Shown here: positions 7,193 through 14,810 of the stretch, piece after piece
Layout of the letters: each line of letters opens with the position of its first letter
Position numbering within the stretch: position 1 is the stretch's first letter
NCBI GenBank assembly: GCA_002417965.1
Contig: DIDD01000043.1
Location: forward strand, 1 to 18,100
Source: Veillonellaceae bacterium UBA5809
Lineage (GTDB): Bacteria > Bacillota > Negativicutes > Veillonellales > Dialisteraceae
Direction: 5' to 3'
DNA length: 18,100 nt
Notes under the pieces: model-generated
What the model was told of the DNA's origin: nothing
Seen by the model: the letters and a program-made list of their open reading frames with translations, nothing else
The model's database searches: none
Position numbers and translations under genes: made by a program

Positions 7193-8125
7193 GTGAAACA
7201 GGGATTACAAAAGGTTCTGCTGTGCTTTGGTGCAGGAATTCTAGTGCAGGGAGGGGCCTACTTTTATCTAGATCAGGTTCTATTTGCACCGGCTTCCGAT
7301 TATAATGTGTCGGACATCAATAAATCAGACCAGACAGCCAAAGCGGATAAAGAAGCTTTTGCAGGTGTGAAGCTTCAGGGAAAACCTTATTATTCCCATG
7401 ATTATCGATATATGGCAGATGTATCGGATACATCTGTGACAATTTATGATGCAAAAAATCTGGGGAGTCCCCAAGTGGCAGATCTAAAAGGACAGGGGGT
7501 TTCGTTTTTCGAATGGCTTCCTGACAGGAATCTGGCGCTGATGGCACTTTATCCTGCCCACTGGAAGGGCGGACGGTGGAATGTAACTCTTGCACGATAT
7601 AATCCTGACAGCCCTAATCACGAGTCAGATGCTCCCGTTGATGACCTTCCAAAAAACAGTAAAATTGTGGGGGTAGCATATTCAACTGCTACAAATGCAG
7701 TATATATGAAGATGCAGGTGGGCCAGGGCCTGTACAGAATTTACCGGACGGATGCCAATTATGATACGAGGCGGATTTACGTACAGACTTCAGACATTGG
7801 TAAAATTGCTGTTTTTTATGATGAAGACAGACTCTTTTATGATGATGCGGACCGGGGGGTCATGTATACTTTCAATGGAGGAGACAGCAGCTGGAGAGTT
7901 ATTTCACCGCCGGGAATGTTTAGGCTTGTAGATGTCGACCGGGAGAAAAATATCTATGCAGCACGGATTAACCGTAAGGGGGAAGCCATTGAATTTTATG
8001 TAGGAAAACTGGGGGTCGGTTTTAATAAAGTGGCATCCTTGGATACACCTATGGATTTCAATCTGGTCACTGTCCATACGATTCAGGAAATGGAGAAATC
8101 ACAGGGAACAGGTACGACGAAATAG
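7193..8125 (+). CDS. Membrane-anchored protein of unknown function, possibly beta-propeller
   Basis: Translation starts at GTG, supported by AGGGAGG five bases upstream; no ATG alternative fits. The 310-residue product has one N-terminal hydrophobic anchor (about 7-30), a short charged linker, and then an exported domain rich in alternating beta-strand-like segments. Repeating phrases such as YMADVSDTSVTIYDAKN, VSFFEWLPDRNLALMALYP, GKIAVFYDEDRLFYDDADRG and GMFRLVDVDREKNIYAARI have the rhythm of beta-propeller blades (TolB/WD40-like): hydrophobic strand, turn with Asp, aromatic strand. No catalytic motif is recognised. As the last gene of the envelope cluster it may be a scaffold or sensor for the deacetylase and glycosidase. 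The propeller assignment is my structural guess only. Confidence 0.75.
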   Translation: MKQGLQKVLLCFGAGILVQGGAYFYLDQVLFAPASDYNVSDINKSDQTAKADKEAFAGVKLQGKPYYSHDYRYMADVSDTSVTIYDAKNLGSPQVADLKGQGVSFFEWLPDRNLALMALYPAHWKGGRWNVTLARYNPDSPNHESDAPVDDLPKNSKIVGVAYSTATNAVYMKMQVGQGLYRIYRTDANYDTRRIYVQTSDIGKIAVFYDEDRLFYDDADRGVMYTFNGGDSSWRVISPPGMFRLVDVDREKNIYAARINRKGEAIEFYVGKLGVGFNKVASLDTPMDFNLVTVHTIQEMEKSQGTGTTK

Positions 8126-8126
8126 A

Positions 8127-8156
8127 TTGACATGTTTTCTGCAGTCATGTCATAAT
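8127..8156 (+). promoter_or_regulatory. Promoter of pyrF-pyrE with embedded inverted repeat
   Basis: A consensus -35 TTGACA (8127-8132), an 18-base spacer and CATAAT (8151-8156, 5 of 6) lie 41 bases ahead of pyrF. TGACATG (8128-8134) and CATGTCA (8146-8152) form a 7-bp inverted repeat with an 11-base gap that spans both boxes. This is the position expected of a repressor site. Confidence 0.65.
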
Positions 8157-8197
8157 AGGACTCGGAATAATTTCAACAACGGGAGAGAAAAGAACGT

Positions 8198-8911
8198 ATG
8201 GCAGATGATCGTCTTATTGTAGCACTTGATGTGGATTCTTTTGAAAAAATGAAAAATTTGGTGGAAAGACTGGGAGAGTCTGTGTCTTTTTATAAAATAG
8301 GCATGGAGCTCTACTATGGCGCAGGCCGTAAAACAGTCAGATATTTAAGAGAACACCGCAAAAAAATTTTTTTAGATTTGAAACTTCATGATATTCCCAA
8401 TACAGTAGGACACAGTGTTTCATCGGTAACGCGTCTTGGCGTTAATTTGATTACTGTTCATGCTACAGGCGGGCGGTCCATGATTACGGCTGCGTCAAAG
8501 GCGGCCCGGCAGACTGCAGAAGAATTAGGGGTAGAGCGGCCCAAAATTCTTGCAGTGACAGTCCTGACCAGTTTTGATGATCAGGGATGGGCAGAAATCG
8601 GAGGGCACCTCCCTATTCAGGAACATGTTCTGCGTCTGGCGGAAATATCCCGCGATGCAGGTGCTGACGGAGTAATTGCATCGCCCCGTGAAGCGGCTGC
8701 CATACGGCGTGTGTGCGGGAGTGATTTTGCTATTGTAACACCTGGCATCAGGCCTGTTTTTTCACATACAGATGATCAGAGACGTGTGGCTACACCGGCG
8801 CAGGCTCTTCGGGACGGCGCTTCACAGCTTGTAATAGGCCGTCCCATTACACAGGCAGAAAATCCGGCAGAGGCAGTCAGTCTGATTCTAAATGAAATGA
8901 GGGAAGAATAA
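8198..8911 (+). CDS. pyrF: Orotidine 5'-phosphate decarboxylase
   Basis: The enzyme decarboxylates OMP to UMP, the last step of de novo pyrimidine synthesis. The 237 residues match the family's length. The catalytic tetrad region is clear: Asp11 (ALDVDS), Lys33 (FYKIGMEL) and the signature FLDLKLHDIPNTV with Asp60, Lys62 and Asp65. The phosphate-binding end has TPGIRP and a late VIGRPIT motif. The start is ATG after GGGAGAG. It has its own promoter and its stop codon overlaps the pyrE start by one base, so both are translated from one message. Confidence 0.97.
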   Translation: MADDRLIVALDVDSFEKMKNLVERLGESVSFYKIGMELYYGAGRKTVRYLREHRKKIFLDLKLHDIPNTVGHSVSSVTRLGVNLITVHATGGRSMITAASKAARQTAEELGVERPKILAVTVLTSFDDQGWAEIGGHLPIQEHVLRLAEISRDAGADGVIASPREAAAIRRVCGSDFAIVTPGIRPVFSHTDDQRRVATPAQALRDGASQLVIGRPITQAENPAEAVSLILNEMREE

Positions 8912-9498
8912 TGATGAATGAAGAAGAAGTCAAAACGCTGCTGAAAAAAACGCGGGCTATTTTAGAGGGACATTTCCTTTTAACATCGGGACTTCACAGT
9001 TCTTTATATGTGGAAAAATTCAATGTTCTTCAGCATCCGGAATATACAGAGCAGCTATGCCGGGATATAGCCGAATATTTTCAGGGCAGGGGCATACAGA
9101 CAGTGATAGGACCTGCCACAGGAGGTATTATTCTTTCTCAGGTTACAGCTCGTATTTTGGGAGTGCGTTCTATTTTTACAGAACGTGAAAATGGTGTGAT
9201 GGCTCTCCGCCGGGGGTTTCATATTGATCCTGGAGAAAAGGTGCTTATTGTAGAAGATATTGTCACCACGGGAGGTTCTATCAAAGAAGTGGTTAATGTT
9301 GTTAATCGGGCAGAGGGAGATATTGTGGGAATCGGCCTTTTAGTTGACCGGTCCGGCGGGCAGGCCGATTTTGGTGTTCCAAAGAATAAAGTGCATCCTC
9401 TCCTGCATTTGGAGGTTCCGACTTATAAACCGGAAGAATGTCCTCTGTGTAAAAAACATATCCCTCTGACCGAACGGGGAAGCCATCATTTGAAGTAA
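8911..9498 (+). CDS. pyrE: Orotate phosphoribosyltransferase
   Basis: It joins orotate to PRPP to form OMP, the substrate of the preceding gene product. The 195-residue protein shows the substrate region LLTSGLHSSLYVEKFNVL (23-40), the GPATGGIILSQ block (67-77), and the PRPP-binding loop VLIVEDIVTTGGS (111-123). The C-terminal extension contains CPLC (177-180) and ends in GSHHLK. A CPLC-type tail marks the OPRT subgroup found in Thermus, Clostridia and relatives and differs from E. coli PyrE. Two consecutive ATG codons (8911 and 8914) can serve as start, both served by AGGGAAG. A strong hairpin terminator follows. Confidence 0.96.
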   Translation: MMNEEEVKTLLKKTRAILEGHFLLTSGLHSSLYVEKFNVLQHPEYTEQLCRDIAEYFQGRGIQTVIGPATGGIILSQVTARILGVRSIFTERENGVMALRRGFHIDPGEKVLIVEDIVTTGGSIKEVVNVVNRAEGDIVGIGLLVDRSGGQADFGVPKNKVHPLLHLEVPTYKPEECPLCKKHIPLTERGSHHLK

Positions 9499-9567
9499 CA
9501 GGAAGGACATCCCATGTCATCCCGGTTTGAGATTCCTTGAATGGTCAGATTTTTTAATAGGGAAATT

Positions 9568-9608
9568 CCAAAAGCCGGCAGATTATAAAGTAATCTGCCG
9601 GCTTTTGG
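9568..9608. terminator. Bidirectional terminator between pyrE and the flavin oxidoreductase gene
   Basis: Perfect 18-bp arms (9568-9585 and 9591-9608) enclose a 5-base loop. The stem has a GC-rich core (GCCGGCAGATTA) flanked by AAAA and TTTT, so it can terminate transcription from either side. It lies 70 bases past the pyrE stop and 127 bases past the minus-strand gene end. Confidence 0.85.
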
Positions 9609-9622
9609 CGGCTTCATGCTCT

Positions 9623-9711
9623 TGAAATTTAGAAATTCCATCAAAATACGGAACTCAAGAATCACTGCAGGAATGACCTTAAAGTTCCGTATAAAATAAT
9701 AGTTATTTCAA
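9623..9711. repeat. Nested inverted repeats in the pyrE/flavin oxidoreductase intergenic region
   Basis: ATACGGAACT (9646-9655) is matched by its perfect complement AGTTCCGTAT (9683-9692), with 27 bases between. Outside them TTGAAAT (9623-9629) pairs with ATTTCAA (9705-9711). The whole could fold as one long interrupted hairpin past the terminator. No open reading frame is visible. It may be a 3' untranslated structure, a remnant of a small repeat element, or an unrecognised RNA. Confidence 0.45.
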
Positions 9712-9734
9712 AGCCAATATTGCTTTTGAGATTT

Positions 9735-10790
9735 TTATTCTGAAAGTTCTTTCATCAGATTATGTACGGACGTAATTTCTTTGACACGCCATGCATTGGA
9801 GCCACAGAAAACAAGGGCATGGTCTACATCACCGCGGGCAGCCCGAATTAAAGCGGCCGTAATGCAGTAGGGAATTTCCTTTGGATTGCAGTCACGAAGG
9901 CAATGGAAGCATTGCGTGACATCTTCACGGAAATTTTTCACCTGTTTGACAAAGGGATTGTTGATAGCGCGGCCTATCATGTGAACCGGACTCTCAACCA
10001 GGGTAATATCTTCCTCACGGGCCTTGACATACATCTGCTTAAAAGATTCTGCGGCATCGCATTCCCTTGTGGCCACAAAGCGGGTAGCCATCTGAACGCC
10101 CGAGAGGCCAAGAGAGAGATAGTGCTCGATATCCTTCTTGTCAAAAACACCGCCGCCAAAAATGACAGGAATCTTTTTTTCATATTTTTTTTCATATTCA
10201 TGGACGATATCAAGAATCTCAAGGATTTGCTTTTCATATCCGCTGTCTTTGAGAGCTTCCAGCTGATCCTGTGTATATCCCAGATGGCCGCCGGCCTTCG
10301 GCCCCTCAATGACCACCATGTCTGCTGTACAGTGATGGTGGCGGTCCCACATTTTCAAAATGACTCTGGCAGCTTTTGGGGTGCCTATGATAGGAGCAAT
10401 TTTTGAAGCAGTACCTTTTACCAGAGAAGGAAGATCAATCGGGAGTCCCGCTCCTGAGAATATGATGTCAGCACAGTTGCGGACCGCGCAGCGGACATAT
10501 TCTTCGTAGTGATTGGCACGGCACATGATATTGACGCCGATAATGCCGTTTCTTGCAGTTTCTCTGGCCTTTTTCAGATGAGAAGATAAAGCACGGTAAT
10601 TGGCTTCAAAAGTATTGGTGAGGAAATCCGGCTCTTGAAATCCCGGCTGTGCTGCAGATATAATGCCGATTCCGCCTTCCTTGGCAACGGCGCCGGCCAG
10701 TCCTGACAAGCTGACACCAATTCCCATGCCACCCTGTATAATGGGAATACGGGCCGCAAGATTTCCGATACGAAGAGGTAATAATGACAT
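9735..10790 (-). CDS. NAD(P)H-dependent flavin oxidoreductase, nitronate monooxygenase/FabK superfamily
   Basis: A TIM-barrel FMN protein of 351 residues. Visible family motifs are IPIIQGGMGIGVS (15-27), GIGIISA (40-46), GVNIMCR (85-91), FSGAGLPIDL (111-120), the GPKAGGHLG loop (163-171), PVIFGGGVFDKKD (208-220) and GVQMATRFVAT (231-241). A C-terminal cysteine cluster, CFHCLRDCNPKEIPYC (Cys294, 297, 301, 309), is absent from typical FabK and could bind a metal or an Fe-S cluster. Enzymes of the superfamily oxidise nitronates or reduce enoyl-ACP. The start follows AAAGGAG. Because fapR and the fatty acid operon are next door and lack an enoyl reductase, a FabK-like role is conceivable, but the cysteine tail and divergence argue for a distinct activity. 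Confidence 0.85.
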   Translation of the reverse strand: MSLLPLRIGNLAARIPIIQGGMGIGVSLSGLAGAVAKEGGIGIISAAQPGFQEPDFLTNTFEANYRALSSHLKKARETARNGIIGVNIMCRANHYEEYVRCAVRNCADIIFSGAGLPIDLPSLVKGTASKIAPIIGTPKAARVILKMWDRHHHCTADMVVIEGPKAGGHLGYTQDQLEALKDSGYEKQILEILDIVHEYEKKYEKKIPVIFGGGVFDKKDIEHYLSLGLSGVQMATRFVATRECDAAESFKQMYVKAREEDITLVESPVHMIGRAINNPFVKQVKNFREDVTQCFHCLRDCNPKEIPYCITAALIRAARGDVDHALVFCGSNAWRVKEITSVHNLMKELSE

Positions 10791-10808
10791 GGCTGACTCC
10801 TTTATCTA

Positions 10809-10842
10809 ATATGGTATTTTTTTTATACAGTCAGTACCATAT
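10809..10842. promoter_or_regulatory. Inverted repeat ahead of the flavin oxidoreductase gene, possible operator
   Basis: ATATGGTA (10809-10816) and TACCATAT (10835-10842) are perfect inverted copies 18 bases apart, beginning 19 bases ahead of the start codon. A TATAAA at 10821-10826 on the minus strand lies between them and could be the -10 box. A regulator binding both arms would cover the promoter. Confidence 0.4.
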
Positions 10843-11124
10843 ATTCAAACAAAAACCATAAAAAATATAAAAATATATTTTCAATTCATTCTTGATGGTT
10901 GTAGTTTACTCTTGAAGACCCAATAAATCAATATAAAATGGAAATTTTATAATTTCTGTTAATGGTAAAAGGATTGATAATGATAAAATTTTCATTCTCA
11001 TTTAGAAAAAAATACAGCGAAATATTTAAAGTCTGATGCTGTAAAAAGTGTGCTGGAAACAGGCATTGCGTGGCTGGCAGAGGGAATGTTCTCTTTTTTG
11101 CAGAGTGAAAATTATAAATTATAA
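10843..11124. other. AT-rich intergenic region between the flavin oxidoreductase and fapR genes
   Basis: No gene of normal size is visible. The stretch holds a consensus TATAAT (10948-10953, plus strand, no good -35). It also holds a tiny frame of 18 codons (10980-11036, starting MIKFSFSFRKK) with AAAAGGA six bases upstream, and a possible weak hairpin ending in six T (11094-11099). It also contains GATAATGAT at 10976-10984. These may be a leader peptide or small RNA, or chance in AT-rich DNA. Confidence 0.35.
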
Positions 11125-11163
11125 TTGACAGGGCATGCGTGCAAAAATAATTTGTGATATAGT
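11125..11163 (+). promoter_or_regulatory. Promoter region of fapR and the fatty acid operon
   Basis: A perfect -35 TTGACA (11125-11130) is followed after 17 bases by a poor TAATTT (11148-11153). A few bases further is an extended -10, TGA-TATAGT (11155-11163, 5 of 6). One of the two is likely to drive fapR-plsX. I could not see a site matching the Bacillus FapR operator. Confidence 0.55.
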
Positions 11164-11194
11164 ATTAGGAGTAGGTCATAAAAAGGTGGTTGGG

Positions 11195-11749
11195 ATGAAA
11201 CGATTAAGTAAAGAGGAACGTCATCAGATTATGATCCGCGAACTGCGGAAAAAGCCTTTTTTAACAGATCAGGACTTATCGGAAATATTGGGAGTATCTG
11301 TGGCAACTGTCCGGTTAGACAGGCAGACACTGGGAATTCCCCAACTGCGTGACCGCATGCAGAAAATGGCGCAGGATGTATCAAGTCAGCCTATGGATCT
11401 GCGCTCTGATGTTCAAATCATTGATTTAACTCCTGGAGAAAAAGGAATTGCTTTAATGACAACGACAGATTCCATGCTGAACAGTGCTGGGTTTATTCCT
11501 GCGGAAAGACTCTATGGGATGGCTGCAGGGCTGGCGGAAGCCGTTGTGAACAAGCCTTTTGAGTCTACACAGGTGGGAAATATCAAATATAAAAAACCCA
11601 TAGGAGCAGGGGCGGCTTTGATTGCGAGAGCCCGTGTGATTAGGATGAGGGGACAGCGTCAGTATGTTTGGGTCTTTATTACTGACCGGGATTCAGAAGT
11701 ATTTCGAGCCAAGTTTATTATGAATATATTGGCCGACAGAGGTGTGTGA
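11195..11749 (+). CDS. fapR: Transcription factor FapR, fatty acid and phospholipid regulator
   Basis: FapR represses lipid-synthesis genes and is released by malonyl-CoA, so it reads the supply of the fatty acid precursor. The 184-residue protein has the two expected parts. Residues about 5-50 are a DeoR-like helix-turn-helix (KPFLTDQDLSEILGVSVATV followed by RLDRQTLGIPQLRDR, a FapR hallmark). Residues about 72-180 are a hotdog-fold effector domain (IIDLTPGEKGIALM, GMAAGLAEAVVNKPF, GAALIARARVIR). A frame extending upstream to an ATG at 11135 exists, but the ATG at 11195 follows AGGTGG by five bases and matches the family's length, so it is preferred. It is 6 bases from plsX, the arrangement known from Bacillus fapR-plsX-fabD-fabG. 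Confidence 0.93.
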   Translation: MKRLSKEERHQIMIRELRKKPFLTDQDLSEILGVSVATVRLDRQTLGIPQLRDRMQKMAQDVSSQPMDLRSDVQIIDLTPGEKGIALMTTTDSMLNSAGFIPAERLYGMAAGLAEAVVNKPFESTQVGNIKYKKPIGAGAALIARARVIRMRGQRQYVWVFITDRDSEVFRAKFIMNILADRGV

Positions 11750-11755
11750 TTTTTC

Positions 11756-12808
11756 ATGATTCAAATTGCAATAGATGCAATGGGCGGAGATTTTGCGCCT
11801 GAAGAGATTGTTTTAGGGGGTATTCAGGCAGCAAGGGAATTCCATATCTCTGTTGTTCTGGTAGGAGATAAGGAACAGATTGAACCGATCCTGCGAAGGG
11901 AAAATGCGGAACATGATCCTTTGATTTCCGTGCATCATGCCTCACAGGTCATTGAAATGGATGAACATCCCGGTCTGGCTTTTAGGAAGAAAAAGGATGC
12001 TTCAGTTTCAGTGGCAGCCAGTTTGGTGCGCTCCGGAGAATGCGGTGCCATGGTGGCACCTGGTTCAACTGGTGCTGCTGTAGCAGCGGGACTTTTGGGA
12101 ATAGGAAGAATTCCGGGTATTGAACGCCCTGCTATTTTAACACCGATTCCAAATATGAAGGGCGGACACACCTTTTTAATTGATTCAGGAGCCAGTGCAC
12201 AGCCAAACAGTGAAAATCTGGTTCAGAATGCACTTCTTGGATATTGGTATGCACGTCTGGTTCATCATATTCAGGAACCCCGGGTAGGGCTGCTTAATAT
12301 TGGTGAAGAAAGCATTAAAGGAAGTCCTGTGGCAGCAGAAACTTTTGCGAAACTAAGCCGGCAAAAAGCAGTTCCCTTTGCCGGAAATGCAGAAGGACGT
12401 GATATTCCGTCGGGGAAATTTGATGTGATTGTGACAGATGGATTTACCGGGAATGTAGTGCTGAAATTTGCAGAGGGATTAAGCACTTTCTTCATGCAGC
12501 TTGTAAAAGACTCCATTTCAGAAGGGGGACTTGTTGCCAAGTTAGGCGCTTTGGCAGTCCATCCTGCACTCAAACGGGGAATGATGAAGAAAATTGATTA
12601 TGCGGAATACGGCGGTGCGCCTCTGCTGGGGATTCGGGGCGGTCTTGTGATCTGCCATGGAGCATCCCGGGCAAAGGCCATTAAAAATGCTGTGGGTCTG
12701 GCAGAACGGATATGCAATGAACGGGTATGTGAAGTTATCGCAGCAGCTGTGGGTGATATAAATACAGAAACGTTAGAGCAGAAAATGCAGATAGATGCAG
12801 AAGGCTGA
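11756..12808 (+). CDS. plsX: Phosphate acyltransferase PlsX
   Basis: PlsX converts acyl-ACP to acyl-phosphate, the donor for PlsY in the first step of phospholipid synthesis; it is a peripheral membrane enzyme. The 350-residue protein shows IAIDAMGGDFAPEEIV at the N-terminus, VIEMDEHPGLAFRKKKDASV (65-84), TFLIDSGASAQPN, GLLNIGEES, and VTDGFTGNVVLKFAEG. The block usually written SAGNTGA reads APGSTGA here, a mild variant. It starts with ATG six bases after the fapR stop and uses GAGGTG inside the end of fapR. Confidence 0.97.
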   Translation: MIQIAIDAMGGDFAPEEIVLGGIQAAREFHISVVLVGDKEQIEPILRRENAEHDPLISVHHASQVIEMDEHPGLAFRKKKDASVSVAASLVRSGECGAMVAPGSTGAAVAAGLLGIGRIPGIERPAILTPIPNMKGGHTFLIDSGASAQPNSENLVQNALLGYWYARLVHHIQEPRVGLLNIGEESIKGSPVAAETFAKLSRQKAVPFAGNAEGRDIPSGKFDVIVTDGFTGNVVLKFAEGLSTFFMQLVKDSISEGGLVAKLGALAVHPALKRGMMKKIDYAEYGGAPLLGIRGGLVICHGASRAKAIKNAVGLAERICNERVCEVIAAAVGDINTETLEQKMQIDAEG

Positions 12809-12852
12809 TTTTTAAAAAATTCTTATCTGCTTAAGGGAGGAAATAAAAAAAT

Positions 12853-13845
12853 ATGCAGCAATTGACAGGAGCCGGAATTTTGGGAACAGGGCATTATGTT
12901 CCTGAAAGAGTGTTGACTAATGCTGATCTGGAAAATATGGTTGATACATCGGATGAATGGATCCGTACAAGGACGGGCATTGAGAAAAGGCATTTGGCGG
13001 CAGACAATGAAGATACATCGGACCTGGCATCTAAAGCTGCACAGCAGGCCATGGATGCAGCCGGCATTTCACCGGAGGAAATTGATTTTATAATTGTTGC
13101 CACGGCATCTCCCGATTACACAGTTCCCTCCACGGCCTGTATGGTACAGCAAAAACTGGGATGCACAAAAGCAGGAGGCATAGATCTTTCTGCCGGATGT
13201 GCAGGGTTTGTTTATGCAGTTTCTGTAGGATCACAGATGGTACGCACAGGTATGTATAAAAAGGTGCTGGTGATCGGAGCCGAGGTTCTTTCACGTGTAG
13301 TTAATTGGAATGACAGGAATACCTGTATTTTATTTGGAGACGGTGCCGGAGCTGCTGTACTTGGTCCTGTAGAGGAAGGATATGGATTCCTGGGAGCCGA
13401 CATGGGTGTTGACGGAAGCCTTGGCAATATTCTTAGTATTCCGGCCAGCGGTGTGGCTGAACCGGTCACACACAGAGCCATTGATTCGGGAAGAATTTAT
13501 ATTCACATGGAAGGATCCGAGGTGTTCAAAGCCGCTGTCCGCCATATGGATTCGACAACCTTGCGGGCTCTGGAGAAAGCGGATATGACGAAGGAAGATA
13601 TTGATCTTCTGATTGTACATCAGGCCAATTACCGCATTATACAGGCTACAGCCAAAAAGCTGGACATTCCGGCAGATAAACTGTTTATAAATATAGAAAA
13701 ATATGGAAATACATCGGCAGCTTCTGTGGGGATTGCCCTGGATGAAGCCGTCCGGTCAGGGCGGGTGCACCATGGAGACCGTATTGTAATGACTGGTTTT
13801 GGCGCAGGTCTGGCCTGGGGCAGTGTAGTGATGCGTTGGATGTAA
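12853..13845 (+). CDS. fabH: 3-oxoacyl-[acyl-carrier-protein] synthase III
   Basis: FabH starts fatty acid synthesis by condensing an acyl-CoA primer with malonyl-ACP. In the 330-residue protein the thiolase-fold triad is intact: Cys116 in LSAGCAGFVYAV, His256 in VHQANYRII and Asn286 in YGNTSAAS. The GFGAGLAWG motif is near the C-terminus (315-323). The start is ATG preceded by GGGAGG. It lies 44 bases after plsX with no visible promoter or terminator between, and 24 bases ahead of fabD. Confidence 0.97.
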   Translation: MQQLTGAGILGTGHYVPERVLTNADLENMVDTSDEWIRTRTGIEKRHLAADNEDTSDLASKAAQQAMDAAGISPEEIDFIIVATASPDYTVPSTACMVQQKLGCTKAGGIDLSAGCAGFVYAVSVGSQMVRTGMYKKVLVIGAEVLSRVVNWNDRNTCILFGDGAGAAVLGPVEEGYGFLGADMGVDGSLGNILSIPASGVAEPVTHRAIDSGRIYIHMEGSEVFKAAVRHMDSTTLRALEKADMTKEDIDLLIVHQANYRIIQATAKKLDIPADKLFINIEKYGNTSAASVGIALDEAVRSGRVHHGDRIVMTGFGAGLAWGSVVMRWM

Positions 13846-13869
13846 ATTTTTCTGCAGTGGGGTGATTCG

Positions 13870-14808
13870 ATGAAAACAGCATTTTTATTTCCTGGACAGG
13901 GATCGCAGAAGGTGGGAATGGTTCATGATCTTTCCCAACAGTATGGAAGCGTTAAAAAGATTCTGGAAGAAGCAGACCGGGTCTTGGGGTTTTCAATTTC
14001 GAAGCTTATGTTCGAAGGTCCGGACAGTGAATTAATGAAAACAGAGTTTACCCAGCCGGCTATTTTGACAGCCAGTGTAGCCTGCTGGACGGTGCTGGGG
14101 GAACATGGCGTGACTCCCGACATGGCAGCCGGGCACAGTTTGGGGGAATATTCTGCGTTGGTCGCAGCCGGAGCACTGAAGTTTGAAGATGCCGTGTATA
14201 CGGTGCATATGAGGGGACGTTTTATGCAGGAAGCGGTTCCGATCGGTCAGGGAGGAATGGCGGCTATTGTGGGGCTTGACAGGGATTCAATTGAACAAGT
14301 CTGCCGGGATATTTCAAAAGGAATAGGTCCTGTACAGGCAGTGAATTTTAACTGCCCGGGGCAGGTCGTAATTGCAGGAGAGACACAGGCTGTGGAGAAG
14401 GCCTGTGAAAAAATTAAGGAAGCCGGTGCCAGAAGGGCTATCATGCTTCGGGTCAGTGCGCCTTTTCATTCCACATTAATGGAACCGGCAGCCATGAAGC
14501 TGAAAGAAATTCTGGAAAAAATTGAAATTAAAGATGCAAAAATTCCGGTAGTCTCGAATTATACAGCGAAATTTGAAACAGAGGCTGCTCAGATACAGCA
14601 TAATCTTGTCATGCAGGCAGCTCATCCAGTGCTTTGGGAAGACTCTGTGAAAACAATGATCCAGGGAGGCATGCAGGCGGCTCTGGAATGCGGTCCGGGG
14701 ACGGTGCTCACAGGATTTACCCATAGAATTGATAAAAGTATTCCGTCAGTTCATGTGGAAGATGAGGAAAGTCTGCGGACAGCATTGTCATTTATGAAGG
14801 AGAATTAA
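13870..14808 (+). CDS. fabD: Malonyl-CoA:ACP transacylase
   Basis: FabD moves malonyl from CoA to acyl carrier protein, making the extender used by FabH and FabF. The 312-residue protein has FPGQGSQ (7-13), the nucleophile Ser90 in GHSLGEYSALVAAG, Arg115 in MRGRFMQ that holds the malonyl carboxylate, and catalytic His200 in APFHSTLM. The start is ATG after GGGGTG. Its end carries the AAGGAG ribosome binding site for fabG, which begins two bases after its stop, so translation of the two is coupled. Confidence 0.97.
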   Translation: MKTAFLFPGQGSQKVGMVHDLSQQYGSVKKILEEADRVLGFSISKLMFEGPDSELMKTEFTQPAILTASVACWTVLGEHGVTPDMAAGHSLGEYSALVAAGALKFEDAVYTVHMRGRFMQEAVPIGQGGMAAIVGLDRDSIEQVCRDISKGIGPVQAVNFNCPGQVVIAGETQAVEKACEKIKEAGARRAIMLRVSAPFHSTLMEPAAMKLKEILEKIEIKDAKIPVVSNYTAKFETEAAQIQHNLVMQAAHPVLWEDSVKTMIQGGMQAALECGPGTVLTGFTHRIDKSIPSVHVEDEESLRTALSFMKEN

Positions 14809-14810
14809 TT

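Noticed and set aside
10976..10999. Fur-box-like GATAATGAT and TTCATTCTC halves
   Set aside because: The second half matches only partly, the halves are 6 bases apart, and neither flanking gene is iron-related. AT-rich DNA gives such matches by chance.
11158..11180. FapR operator near the fapR promoter
   Set aside because: The TAGTATTAGGAGTA stretch matches the Bacillus consensus TTAGTACCTAGTACTAA at only about 6 of 17 positions and is not palindromic.
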